This document shows, piece by piece, positions 1 through 9,542 of a stretch of DNA of 64,000 nucleotides (positions within the stretch are counted from its first letter, which is position 1; each line of letters opens with the position of its first letter). The translations under genes were made by a program, and so were the position numbers. Source of the DNA: Gnetum montanum (taxonomy: Eukaryota > Streptophyta > Gnetopsida > Gnetales > Gnetaceae); contig MNCI01004871.1 of assembly GCA_015680685.1 (NCBI GenBank), positions 19,553-83,552 on the forward strand. The letters run 5' to 3'. Below the pieces are notes generated by a model. It was not told the DNA's origin, did no database searches, and worked only from the letters and a program-made list of their open reading frames with translations.

Positions 1-360
1 TTCTGAAAGTTATTTTTGCCTAGTTCTTTGATGCAACCCAAATTTGGTTATAGCCACTCTAACCATCAAGAAAGCTATAATAGTTATGCCTTGAAATGGT
101 GTCCAACACTTGGTCCACGAAAGGTAATGGAAAATGATCCTTGAAATTTGCCATGTTGAGCAACTGGAAATCAATGCACGTTTGCCATTTGCCTTCTTTC
201 TATGGTACAATCACAAGAGGCTTGACCCACTCACTATCTACGACAAGGTAGATGAATCTCGCTTTGAGGAGTTGTTCAGTCTCCTCTTTGACAATCTATT
301 TTAACTTAGGATTCAAGCATTTCTACGACTATCATTTCGGCTTGACGGTGGGGTCAGTGT
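1..360 (-). pseudogene. Element A reverse transcriptase fragment (Ty3/gypsy), cut by window edge
   Basis: The minus strand encodes the N-terminal half of a Ty3/gypsy reverse transcriptase. In one frame I read a segment like DSEWVKPLVIVP, then GKWQTCIDFQLLN, DHFPLPFVDQVLD and NYYSFLDG, and finally SGYNQIW. These are the classic fingers and palm blocks that precede the YxDD box. Stop codons interrupt the frame, for example between FLDG and SGYN and before KEGKW, so the copy is dead. The catalytic YxDD region lies off the left edge. It follows the pre-RT and protease pieces at 410-1444 in the expected gag-PR-RT order for a minus-strand element. Confidence 0.85.
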
Positions 361-409
361 ATATTCAGTGCTAGCATATTCTTGGATCTATCCCAATGAG
401 TTTGGAATA

Positions 410-772
410 TCACCAAGCAAAGGCTGCTGACCATTTTTCCACAACTTTTATCAATTTTCTCTTCTGTTTTGTAGCAAGCTTGGCATTAATAATAACCGAC
501 CTCCCATTTTTCAAAAATACATACTCCATTCTAGCCGATAGTGTCTTCAATTCAAGGGACTCTTGTTTAAAGTTATCAAGAATTTCTAGCTCACCCCAAT
601 TAACATCATCATTTGCTCTTTCAGACAGCTGGTGATGAACTTGCTTGAGTTCATCCATACTTGCAACGTCCTCGTACATTAGGTCCTCAGTCGGTTCCAT
701 GCATAATGTACTGCTGCTAACATCAGCTCTCAGCCACTGGGTGCCTTCTTGTTTTGTGGCTGCTACGTACAA
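410..772 (-). pseudogene. Element A PR-RT linker (pre-RT region)
   Basis: A 120-residue open stretch ends in a block reading KLIKVVEKWSAAFAW. This is the usual lead-in to Ty3/gypsy RT, where a short helix ends in a hydrophobic AFAW/AIGW motif. It is in the same frame as the protease and gag upstream (the offsets to 1444 and 2989 are multiples of three). The RT core at 1-360 is in a different frame, so a frameshift separates them. Confidence 0.75.
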
Positions 773-928
773 ACATCTCTAGATATCAGCTTCTAGTGCA
801 CACTGCTTGCATGCAAAGATAGATGTTTACTTTACTAACCATAACTTCTACACACAATGGCACCCTAAATCGCTGTACGCGATACATGGAACTCTCTTCT
901 TCTCAATCTTTCCAAATTCATTTTCTTT

Positions 929-1444
929 TTATATCTCCAAGGAAAGATCTCTAATGCCCATTTTGGCATCCACAATACTTAACCACGCCCTTCCCATAAT
1001 GATTGGAAAATCCTCCTTGCAGTTCTCCACTTTGATTACTAGGAAATCAGTGGGATATGACCACCCACAAATGGTGGTGATGATGTCTTTAACCAATCCC
1101 AATGGAACAATGATGAACTGGTTCACTAGCTCTAGCCGAATGTTGCTCTTCTTCAAAGAAGAAAGGTTCCACATTGTATACATCTCATGCGAGATGAAAT
1201 TAACACCAGAATTAGAGTTAAGAAGAGCTTTGCAAGGCTCATTCCCAATAATTTGCAAGTAAATTAGGGGACTCTTGGGATCAACTAATTTTCTAGGTAG
1301 GTTACCAGCTCGAATCCAATCGAATATAGCATGTGTCAACATTATAATATGGATTCGAGAAGGATTTTGGTTTGAAGGAGACTCGGATAAAGAGGAAACA
1401 GAGAAAGTTCGAGGAGCAAGGTTACCAACCACTGATGTGTCCAA
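929..1444 (-). pseudogene. Element A retroviral-type aspartic protease, active site lost
   Basis: This is the retropepsin domain of the polyprotein, which would normally cut Gag and Pol apart. The open frame covers 171 residues. The active-site block reads ALLNSNSGVNFIS, where the sister element E at 30.4 kb reads ALLDSGSRVNLIS. The catalytic Asp is therefore Asn and the following Gly is also Asn. The flap and C-terminal block FPIIMGRAWLSIVDA (the ILGRPWL motif of the family) is well kept. The reading frame is open even though the active site is gone, so activity was probably lost by point mutation. Both changes can be explained by G-to-A transitions on the coding strand. Confidence 0.85.
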
Positions 1445-1489
1445 GGGCTTTGGTGAACTATGAGGTTAGAAGAAGGGTTTTTTCTTTGT

Positions 1490-3837
1490 TCATGGTTCCA
1501 ACCCACTAGATGAGTTAACCGATTGCAAGTTAACTACCCTCATAGTGTTTCTTTGTTGTGGTTGTGTAGGCAATTCACCTTGCATGGACGAAGCAAGTGG
1601 TAGTTGTGCAAAAGGTGGAGGAGTAGGTGTAGGAACAGGAGGTGCATGAGGGTAGTAGGTGGCATCCCTCCGTGGATAGGGAGATTGGTATATTTTAAGA
1701 GGGTAGTGATAAGATTGGTAAGCAAAAATATGATCAAAGGAGTCCCTTGGCAATGAAGGTTGCTGAACATAGTAACTGTAGGGATCTGGTTGCCGGTAAG
1801 GGTATTGTTGTCTTGGGTGTGGAAATGCCCACGATTGTGGTTGCTGCCATTGCTAGTATAGTTCATAGGGTTGCGGAGGAGTTCCACTTGGATAGTACTA
1901 TTGTGGTTGGTGGAACTGTTGAGGATTGCCTTATGGATAAGGCAATCTTTTGGGCGTTTACCTTTGTGCAAGTTGTGGATATAAGGCATACACCCCAGAT
2001 TCCTGCAAGTGTAATATAACTGGACAACATCCCTTAGGATGTTCATACTGGCAAACATCACACCCACCATCATCATCTAAATCGCTATCTATAGCCATCG
2101 CTATTGCAACCATTTTACCTTTACCCTTAGATATGGTGCACTTAGCCTCCTTACGTCTCCAATGCTCTCGCTCACCACCTTACTCCTTGGACTCTTCAGT
2201 AATTTTTAGAACAGCTTGAAACCTATTGTCCATGGAGTCCCATAATTGATCAACCTTAGTCGTGATTTCTAATTGCAACTTTTGGAATGGCAAGGTTTTC
2301 TGATTTACCACCTCATCTCTGGCAAATTCACCCTCACTGTCACAAAATCGAATCCCCTTTTTCCCAATAGAAGGATCCCTATTGTATTCTTCTACACTTT
2401 CACATTTTCTCAGCTCTCCCTCCTTCTTGGCTACCTGCTTAATTAGTCTTTGGATCTAATAGGTGCTTAACTCTGTCAATCTTCCTTGGGCATAAACGCC
2501 AAGGGTTTTCCTGGTTTCAAACTGCAACCCATCTATGATATGGCGAAGTTGATCAAGCTAAGAGTATTCATGGCCGAGACACCTATGCAACAAAGAGTAG
2601 TATCAACCAATAGTAGCATCCAAGGGCTCATAATTCCCTTGTTTCCACTGTTGAATTTGTTTCCTTAGATTGGATACTCGGGAGTACGTTTGATATTTGT
2701 CATTGAATAGTTCCAACATCGTACTCCACCACCTAATTGATTTTGGTTCCAAGGATCGATACCAACTTTCTGCTTCCTTTATAAGCGTCCTTGGAAATAA
2801 TTTCAACTTTTGCCAATCATTTTCAATATTCTGCAAGGCACATGCATCTTGAAAGGCTTGGAGATGATTTTGCAGATTAGCATCATATCCTCCCTCGAAT
2901 CGAGGAATATTATTCATATCAAGCCTATTCATTCTACTATCCTTCACGTGCCTAGTTGGAATCCTCATAGCCTCTGCAATATTTAACATGCCCCAAGTAG
3001 CAAGTAGAGGTTCATCAAAGTCATGATGGTGGTGCCTATGATGTTCCCTACTAGCCCTTCTTTCTTGATGCTAGGCCTCTTTGGGTTGCCCATGTCTTTA
3101 GTCACGACTGTCCCAATGGTCCCTTATATTGTTTAGGTCCTGTTGGTTACCTTCATCACGATTATTTCATCTGAGGCCATGATCTGAACTCGATGAAGAA
3201 GAAGATGATGACAATGAAGGGGAAGAAGAAGGGGAACTTGCTTCATGTTGATGCCTCTCACCCTTCCTTTCATGCTTACAACCACGATCACAATCATGAT
3301 CTCCTTTGTCCCCGTTTTCTTAACCTGCTTCTCCAAATCCATTTTTTTCATTGGATCCGTTTTGATCAGAACCTGGATTATGGATTGTACATTCTAGTTG
3401 AGGGCTCCTTGAACAAAGTCAAAGAGAGGAGAATCACTAAAGAAATGGTCACCTTCATCCATTGGGCCAAGCAGGGGTGAAAAGATGTTTAACCCCTTGT
3501 CCTTCATAAGCTCATGTTGGTGCTTTAGTTGCCGATCCCTTAATCTTTATGCTTCAGCGGGATGATAATCCCTTGAGTCAAGATCTCGCATTTCATATTC
3601 TCCATGGAGATGTTGAAGCTCGTGTCATGCTATCATCAGCTGGAGCATGGTTGGAATAGATTGATCAGGTGGCAACACAATGTTGTCTTTCATATCGCAT
3701 CACCACATCAGTTTATCTTAATGCAAGATGAAGGTAAAGTCTAGTACATACTCATCAGGATGAGCATATACCACCCAGTATTGTTGAGGCACCTAAACTG
3801 CCCTAGGCAAATATGGGCTCCTATGAGAAGAAGACAT
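1490..3837 (-). pseudogene. Element A gag polyprotein remnant
   Basis: The gag region starts at an ATG at 3837 (MSSSHRS-like, matching MPSSHKS in element E) and is broken by several stops and at least one frameshift. The retrotransposon Gag core lies at 2603-2989, with FEGGYDANLQNHLQAFQDAC, ENDWQKLKLFPRTL and EAESWYRSL, then a basic helix and a W-x-QG block. A Cys/His cluster (CQYEHPKGCCP) around 2000 takes the place of a nucleic-acid-binding knuckle. A Pro/Tyr/His-rich linker (1490-1753) leads into protease. Gag would coat the RNA genome in cytoplasmic virus-like particles. The order and sequence are shared with E (27799-30345) and partly with D. Confidence 0.85.
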
Positions 3838-3972
3838 TTTGTGTTAATAAATAGTGTGCAATTGAGATTTAATTTAATGATAATAATTTTTATTTTCATA
3901 GGATTTGACTCTTAGGGTTTGAACAACAAGGTTACTAAATTTCACTAGGCTTAGATAGCGCATGAAGAACTA

Positions 3973-3992
3973 TAGTCCCTGGCAACGGTGCT
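3973..3992 (-). promoter_or_regulatory. Primer-binding site of element A (tRNA-Asp type)
   Basis: On the minus strand, one or two bases after the LTR end, the sequence reads TAGCACCGTTGCCAGGGA. It matches the complement of the plant tRNA-Asp 3' end (TGGCGCCGTTGCCGGGGA) with three mismatches. This primer is known from Athila-group elements. The site fixes the LTR boundary and the transcription direction. Confidence 0.8.
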
Positions 3993-3994
3993 AA

Positions 3995-4813
3995 TGATGA
4001 GCAGCAGGTACCCCTATGCCCACCCTTACGAATCACAAGCGTTCATGTGCAATTCAGTCGAATTCCACAAACTATAGTTACTAAGTACACTAGAGCTAAG
4101 TAGTGTGTGCATGTTGTTTGTTCGTTGTCTTCCCAGTTCCACTTGTGGAATGCAATTATATGGTTAAGTGTGACTGAGGCGTAAGATTTCTATTGTTTTA
4201 TGTTTTTATGGAATTACTCACCTAGAACAAGAATAAAAGTAACACAAGTAACCGTTCCCACTTCCTGGATACATCCTAAACTTCATGCAGACACTGTTGG
4301 GCTATCAAACGCTAATCATTTCTAAGCTACCAAGTGTCACACACATGCTCGAAGGGGTTGTGCTTGTGTATCTTAATAAGTTGCTTGATTAATCAAAATT
4401 AATTACTACATAAATAACATTAATGTAAATTGGATAAAATATAAATGCATAAGAAAGAAAATCTCAAGTGCTACAAGGAATGGATCAAAGAGTTCATCTT
4501 TATTACAAACACAATGGTGTGGTCAGGTACATCAATGCTTGAATAAAGATCTGTTCACACTTAGACCTCCTACTGCGGGCACTTGGAAAATATTCTAACT
4601 TTTAAATGGACAAACTGCAAGAGTTCCACTACTTAACTGCTAAAAAATTTCTCCCAATTATGCACCTGGGTGCTGTATTTATAGACCCGGGAGTAACCCT
4701 ATGATATCGAATGTACGATATCACATCTTGGGTCACGATATCGCATTCCCGATATCGTGTACTCGATATCGCAGCCACCCTGATATCGGAGTGATGAAAA
4801 ACACAATTTATCA
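3995..4813 (-). mobile_element. 5' LTR of element A (GATATC-array LTR superfamily)
   Basis: On the minus strand the LTR runs from TGATAAATTGTG to CTGCTCATCA, about 819 bp, with TG...CA ends. A TATA-like box (TATTTATA on the plus strand near 4676-4684) is preceded by a cluster of GATATC palindromes at 4702-4795. A PBS and gag follow it, so it is a 5' LTR. The end sequences and internal order match the LTRs at 8494-9353 and 52217-53080, but the body is much diverged. The other LTR lies outside the window, so target duplications cannot be checked. Confidence 0.75.
4702..4795. repeat. GATATC palindrome array in the U3 of LTR A
   Basis: Six to seven copies of GATATC, mostly flanked as CGATATCG, lie within about 95 bp just upstream of the TATA box. 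Each unit is itself a palindrome and the spacing is about 12 to 18 bp. The same kind of array is present in all related LTRs of the window. Confidence 0.85.
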
Positions 4814-5950
4814 AAAGTTATCCTTTGCAACGTCAGTTTCAGCGATAGAGGGGAAATTGGTTTATTTATCCTCATTCTGTTGTTTGCCCAACCAAAAAGT
4901 TTAATCATTGGAGAACCGAATTGTATACTAAGACAAATTCCAAGAATCTAACCACAATGATTAAAAATGGCTTCATCAAAAGTAATCTAATGATGGATTA
5001 TTTTTTTATTAGTATTGTTATTCATGGAAGATGGATTATAGAATGTAAACTTCTAGATATTGATTGGTCCAAACTATAGAATCACAAGAATTTAAGTGAG
5101 ACAAAATTTTTGCTCGAAAATTGATTACTCTCTCTTTGGTAGATAAAGATTAGGAAAGCGAATCTTTCAATTCATTGATGCCTTTAAATAACATTAAATG
5201 GAAAACTTTTTCTTTTTTGATATTTTTAAAGTAAAGAAAGTGAAAGGAAGATAGCACTAACTTGTTTTCTAATTTAATGAATCTATCGTTCTTTTTAGTT
5301 GTCTTTGAATTTTTGGTAAACCCTTAATTAGAACTTATCCTTTATCTTTTGTGTACAAAATGGATATTTCATTAATTTTATATTTATTAGTGATTTTTTG
5401 ATATTTCATCTTAGAATTATTAATGATTTTTGCCACTTCCTTAGATGATAATCGGTCTATTTTGAAATATTTATGTTAGCTATCATGTTTTCTAATTAAC
5501 ATTGTGAAATGATGTCACTTCAAATTTATTGGCTAATGACTTATATCATTTCAATCATCATTAAAATCATATTCTTCTAACCTATGGGCAAAACTTGTAG
5601 AATACTAGATACAACCAATAAAACTAAGATACTAACTAATAGTCTAGGTCCAAAGTAATTAGGATTACAAGTTTTTATCAACAATTTGTACAATTTAATA
5701 TTTCAATGAAAGATTTAGCTTAATATTAAGTTTGGTGCCTAGCCAGAGGGTGATACAAGTTTTATTTATCAAGTGAGAACTCATACATTTAATTTTTAAT
5801 TTTTTGGGATAAGGCTAAGATAATGATGATTTAGGTTAATCTTAATTGACAATTTCTACATTTATATACATCTCATTAACAAGCATTCTAACCATGCAAG
5901 AATAAAATGATCATTATAAAACAATTTATTTTTGCATGCATTTGAAATAT
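4814..5950. other. AT-rich flank, no recognisable feature
   Basis: This stretch of about 1.1 kb is AT-rich and has no coding run with recognisable similarity on either strand and no LTR-like ends. It is the insertion flank of element A and leads into LINE remnants. Confidence 0.5.
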
Positions 5951-5959
5951 TAACAAGTA

Positions 5960-6800
5960 ACATTGACAATAAAGGATATACATGATGAATCCCTTGGTGT
6001 ATGCTAGTTGCAAATGATATTGTGTTGGTGGATACAACTTGAGAAAATATCACTTCTAAAATGGAGAAGTGGATATATGCGTTAGAATAAAAAGGCTTAA
6101 AAATTAGCAGAAGTAAGACATAATATAAAGAATGCAATTTTAATAACATAAATGGTGGTTTAATAGAAATGACAATTTAAGGTCAAAAAGTTCCTTATTG
6201 TAAATAGTTTTGCTATCTAGGATAAATCCTCCAATCAAATAGTGAAAGTGATAAAGTTACAAGAAATATAATTGAGGCAAGATGGTCAAAAATGGAGATA
6301 GGCTAGTGGTGTTCTATATGATAAAAAACACCAATGAAAATGAAAAGAAAATTTTACATGATAACAATCAAGGCTATTATGTTATATGATGCTAAATTTT
6401 GGCCAATACAAAATAGGCACAAACAACAAATTAGTGGGGTTGAAATGTGAATGGTTATATAGATGTTGAATGTTACTAGAAAATATAAACTACATAACAC
6501 AAACATTAGAGGAAAAGACTTGGAGTGGCTTCATTTTAGGTAAGTTACAAGAAAGATGACTTAGATGGTTTGATCATGTATAAAGAAAATTAGAAAATGA
6601 GCCTATAAAAAAAAGGTTGCTACATCATTGTTTCAGAAAAGCCATCAAAAGGAAGACCAAAAAAGACATCGGAAAAAAACAATTGAAGATGATTTGAAGA
6701 AAATGCAAATAAACTAAGATCTAGCTCTTAATATAGGGGAATGGTGAAAAAGAACTCATGTAATTGACATCATTTTATTGGCACAAGGCTAAAATGTTGA
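5960..6800 (+). pseudogene. RTE-clade LINE reverse transcriptase, 3' remnant
   Basis: With many stops, the plus strand encodes the RT palm and C-terminal part of an RTE-like non-LTR retrotransposon. I read ANDIVLVDTT in the place of the catalytic A/F-DD motif, then KMEKWIYALE and LKISRSKT, then FCYLG-ILQSNSESDKVT and ARWSKMEIG. Further on are KAIMLYDAKFWP, TRKYKL and a terminal EDDLKKMQIN-DLALNIGEW. The order and spacing fit the plant RTE consensus as I know it. One catalytic Asp is now Asn. The remnant is ancient and inactive. It lies outside the LTR nest and may belong to the oldest layer of the locus. Confidence 0.75.
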
Positions 6801-7660
6801 TAATGATGATTGCTAATAAAGGAACAATGTAAATAAAAGTAATGGCAGTGAAGCTAATAAATAAAGTCAACTTTTTTTTCAAGGTAAGAAAACTCAAGGT
6901 TGGGGACACAACCCCTACCTACAAAGCAAGGTAGAAGGAATCCACACAACCACGGAAATAAGAGTTAGGGCAGTGAACAATAAACCCTTTTATTAAATTT
7001 TGTATTAAGAAGTGACATAAGGCTATTGATAAAGAATCTTGATTTAAGATCAACTGTGATAGAAAATTTGTTAAACAATTTATATTATTATTTTTTATTT
7101 GATCTTCTTCGCCTTCAAAAGTCAATATTTTGCAAAAGCTTTCTATTGCTACCTCGAATTCTTTTTCTAGTTTAAGTTCAAACATAGATGTTGAAAGTGA
7201 TGCAAATGTTGTTATGATAGAGATCATTCTCGCTACTAATAATTAATTTTCCTCAATTCTTCAAAGCATTATTTCATTTCTAAGTTTGTAAAGCAAAGTA
7301 GACATCCTAAAAATGGAAATATTTTACTTTTTGTATTGTTTTTCGTATTTGCTACTTAGTGTTAAACCTATGATGTTGTCTAATTTTTTTCTTTATATTA
7401 ATATTATTTTTAGGGTTTGATAGAATATTAAGTAGAGCCACACTTGTAAGTGGAGGCGAACCTACAAACTATCAATTGAGAGATGAGTGTCATGACCACT
7501 AAACAATACCATTTTTATTAATGGAGTAAAAGATACTAGAATAATAACATGAAAGTGACATCATTATTATAAATATAATAGGGGTACTACTTCATGATTT
7601 AAGTTCCCTTACTTTCAAAACCATGACATTAAACCAAATTTAAAGAGCATTAGAAAGATT
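6801..7660. other. AT-rich flank, no recognisable feature
   Basis: After the LINE tail I see AT-rich sequence with short poly-A and poly-T runs. A 102-codon minus-strand open frame (6919-7227) has a skewed, Leu/Ser/Ile-rich composition and no family signature, so I do not call it a gene. Confidence 0.5.
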
Positions 7661-7668
7661 AAAAACAA

Positions 7669-7740
7669 TGAGTGTTAGCCTAATGGTAAGGATCCTAACT
7701 TTAAGGTAACCCTTAGTCATAGGTTCAATTCTCCTAGTTA
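7669..7740 (+). repeat. tRNA-like SINE head (degenerate)
   Basis: The sequence has an A-box-like stretch (TTAGCCTAATGGTAAGG, 7675-7691) and, about 30 bp later, a B-box-like stretch (AGGTTCAATTCTCC). This is the spacing of an internal RNA polymerase III promoter. It looks like the tRNA-derived head of a SINE rather than a functional tRNA, because I cannot fold a clean acceptor stem. There is no clear SINE body. Confidence 0.4.
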
Positions 7741-8460
7741 ACATTGAATAATAAATTTAAAGTAAAAATGTTTTGTAAGAGGAATTTTAAAATTGGAGTA
7801 TTAATCCTAGGTAGTAGTACTATTTATAGTGAAGGACTTTTTGATCTTGAATTATCACTTCTATTTTATCATGGTTTATGCTATTATTAAAATTTCATTC
7901 CATATATTTTGTTTTACTTCTACTAACTTTTAACATTTTTTATTTTAGAGTATGTTTTTACTTTTCCATTTTAGAAGCAATATTTTTTGGAGCTATATCT
8001 ACCAACATAATAACATTGACAAAAAGCATACACTGGGGATTTCATCTTGTATTTCTTTTGTCAATTCATTCATGACAATGGTAACTAGGTAACATTGAAT
8101 TATAAATCAAAAGTAAAAACGTTTTGTAAGAGGAATTTTAAAATTGGTCTACATTGAACTCCATTTGATTGGAGTATTGATCCTAGGTAGTACTACTATT
8201 TATAATGAGGAACTTTTTGATCTTGAATTATCACTTCTATTTTATCATAGTTTATGCTATTATTGAAATTGCATTCCATATATTCTATTTTACTTCTACT
8301 AATTTTTAACTTTTTTTTATTCTAGAGTATGTCTTTACTTTTCCATTTTAGAAGCAATATTTTTTGAAGCTATATCTACCAACATAATAACATTGACAAA
8401 AAGCATTCACTAAGGGATTTCATCTTGTATTTCTTTTGTCAATTCATTCATGACAATGGT
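7741..8460 (-). pseudogene. RTE LINE palm fragment, tandemly duplicated
   Basis: Two adjacent minus-strand copies (about 7741-8075 and 8100-8455) encode the same palm segment as the LINE at 5960: a block like CMLFVNVIMLVDIAPKNIASKMEK, then LKVSRSKTKYM and NFNNS, with stops. The catalytic AxDD is lost in both. The shared block begins with nearly identical bases around 7860 and 8210 and ends with the same ATGACAATGGTAACTA string at 8073 and 8452. The fragment was therefore duplicated after insertion. Confidence 0.7.
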
Positions 8461-8493
8461 AACTAAGTTTAGGCAAAATAAATTAGAAGTGGA

Positions 8494-9353
8494 TGATGAG
8501 CGGCAAGGTACCCCTATGCTCAACCATACGAATACGAGCGTGTATGCACGATCCAGTCAAACTCTGCAAACAAACTAGTTGTGGCACTTAGATAGTTATA
8601 CGTTGATCGCAATTCATTGTCTTCCCACCTAGACTAGTATTTTCTTTGTCACGTATGGTTTTGTCCAGAGTGAGGTGTATGATGTAATTCTAACACTATG
8701 TTACTCCTAAAGATAGTGAGGAACACTTGAGTAAACTAATAAGCAATAGGAAATAAGATCTAAGCTAGTCTAAGTGTGATGAGCATCTGTCCTTAATCAT
8801 TCATACGCATCTTGGACCTTGTGTACTACTTCTAGGATTACCAAGCGCACATTACTTGAGCACTGCTAGATACGGGTTACCAAGTAGTTACACTTAAATG
8901 TTCATGATTAAGATGTACGCATTCCGCATTATCAATAGAAATAGTAAATGATGATAAATAAATATAAACTAAAAATAATAATAAATATTAATCAATGATT
9001 AAACAATTAAAAATTAAGTGAATGCTACAATGATCGAGTAATCTTGATCTTTATTGTTGATTATGTGCATGTCCAAATACGTCACACTCGAACAAAGGTT
9101 CGGTACAATTACAAGCATCACACTGCAGGCATGCACTTGGGAAAAGAACTGAAAGCTAACTTAAAATTTGACAAAAAGACTCAACCCTAAAAACTTACCA
9201 AAATTTACCTACTTCCTGTGTGCCTGAGTGTTATATTTATAGGCTAACACATGAATCACAATATTGTGTATACAATATCATTACCCAGGTGGCGATATCG
9301 TGTACATGATATTGTGTATCTGATATCAGGGCCTGGAAAACCGTAATTCATCA
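8494..9353 (-). mobile_element. 3' LTR of element D
   Basis: On the minus strand it runs from TGATGAATTACGG to CCGCTCATCA (860 bp, TG...CA). The preceding polypurine tract reads TCATGGGGTTA on the minus strand, so this is the 3' LTR of a minus-strand element. A TATA-like TATTTATA (plus strand, about 9233-9241) follows, in LTR direction, a GATATC array at 9249-9335. It closely matches the LTR at 52217-53080, including CGGCAAGGTACC near the end and the ACACTGCAGGCATGCACTT block downstream of TATA. Confidence 0.8.
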
Positions 9354-9542
9354 TAACCCCATGACTAAATAATAACTCATCCTCGAGTTAAACAAACAAA
9401 ATGAGAATAAGTTCATTTGATTACATAGTGGATAGGTATGGGATTATGGACTAACTATGAATTATTTCATGCCGCAATGTGAAATTAAATAAAACAAAAT
9501 TGGGACACCAACATAATATACAAAATACAAAATTATTGGGAC

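Noticed and set aside
929-1262. Plus-strand open frames (for example 807-1262) as host genes
   Set aside because: They are antisense shadows of the protease of element A, whose frame shows conserved motifs.
5862-6149. Minus-strand hydrophobic ORF of 95 codons as a membrane protein
   Set aside because: It is the antisense of the LINE RT palm. The similar plus-strand ORF at 7878-8075 is the antisense of the duplicated LINE copy, which explains their likeness.
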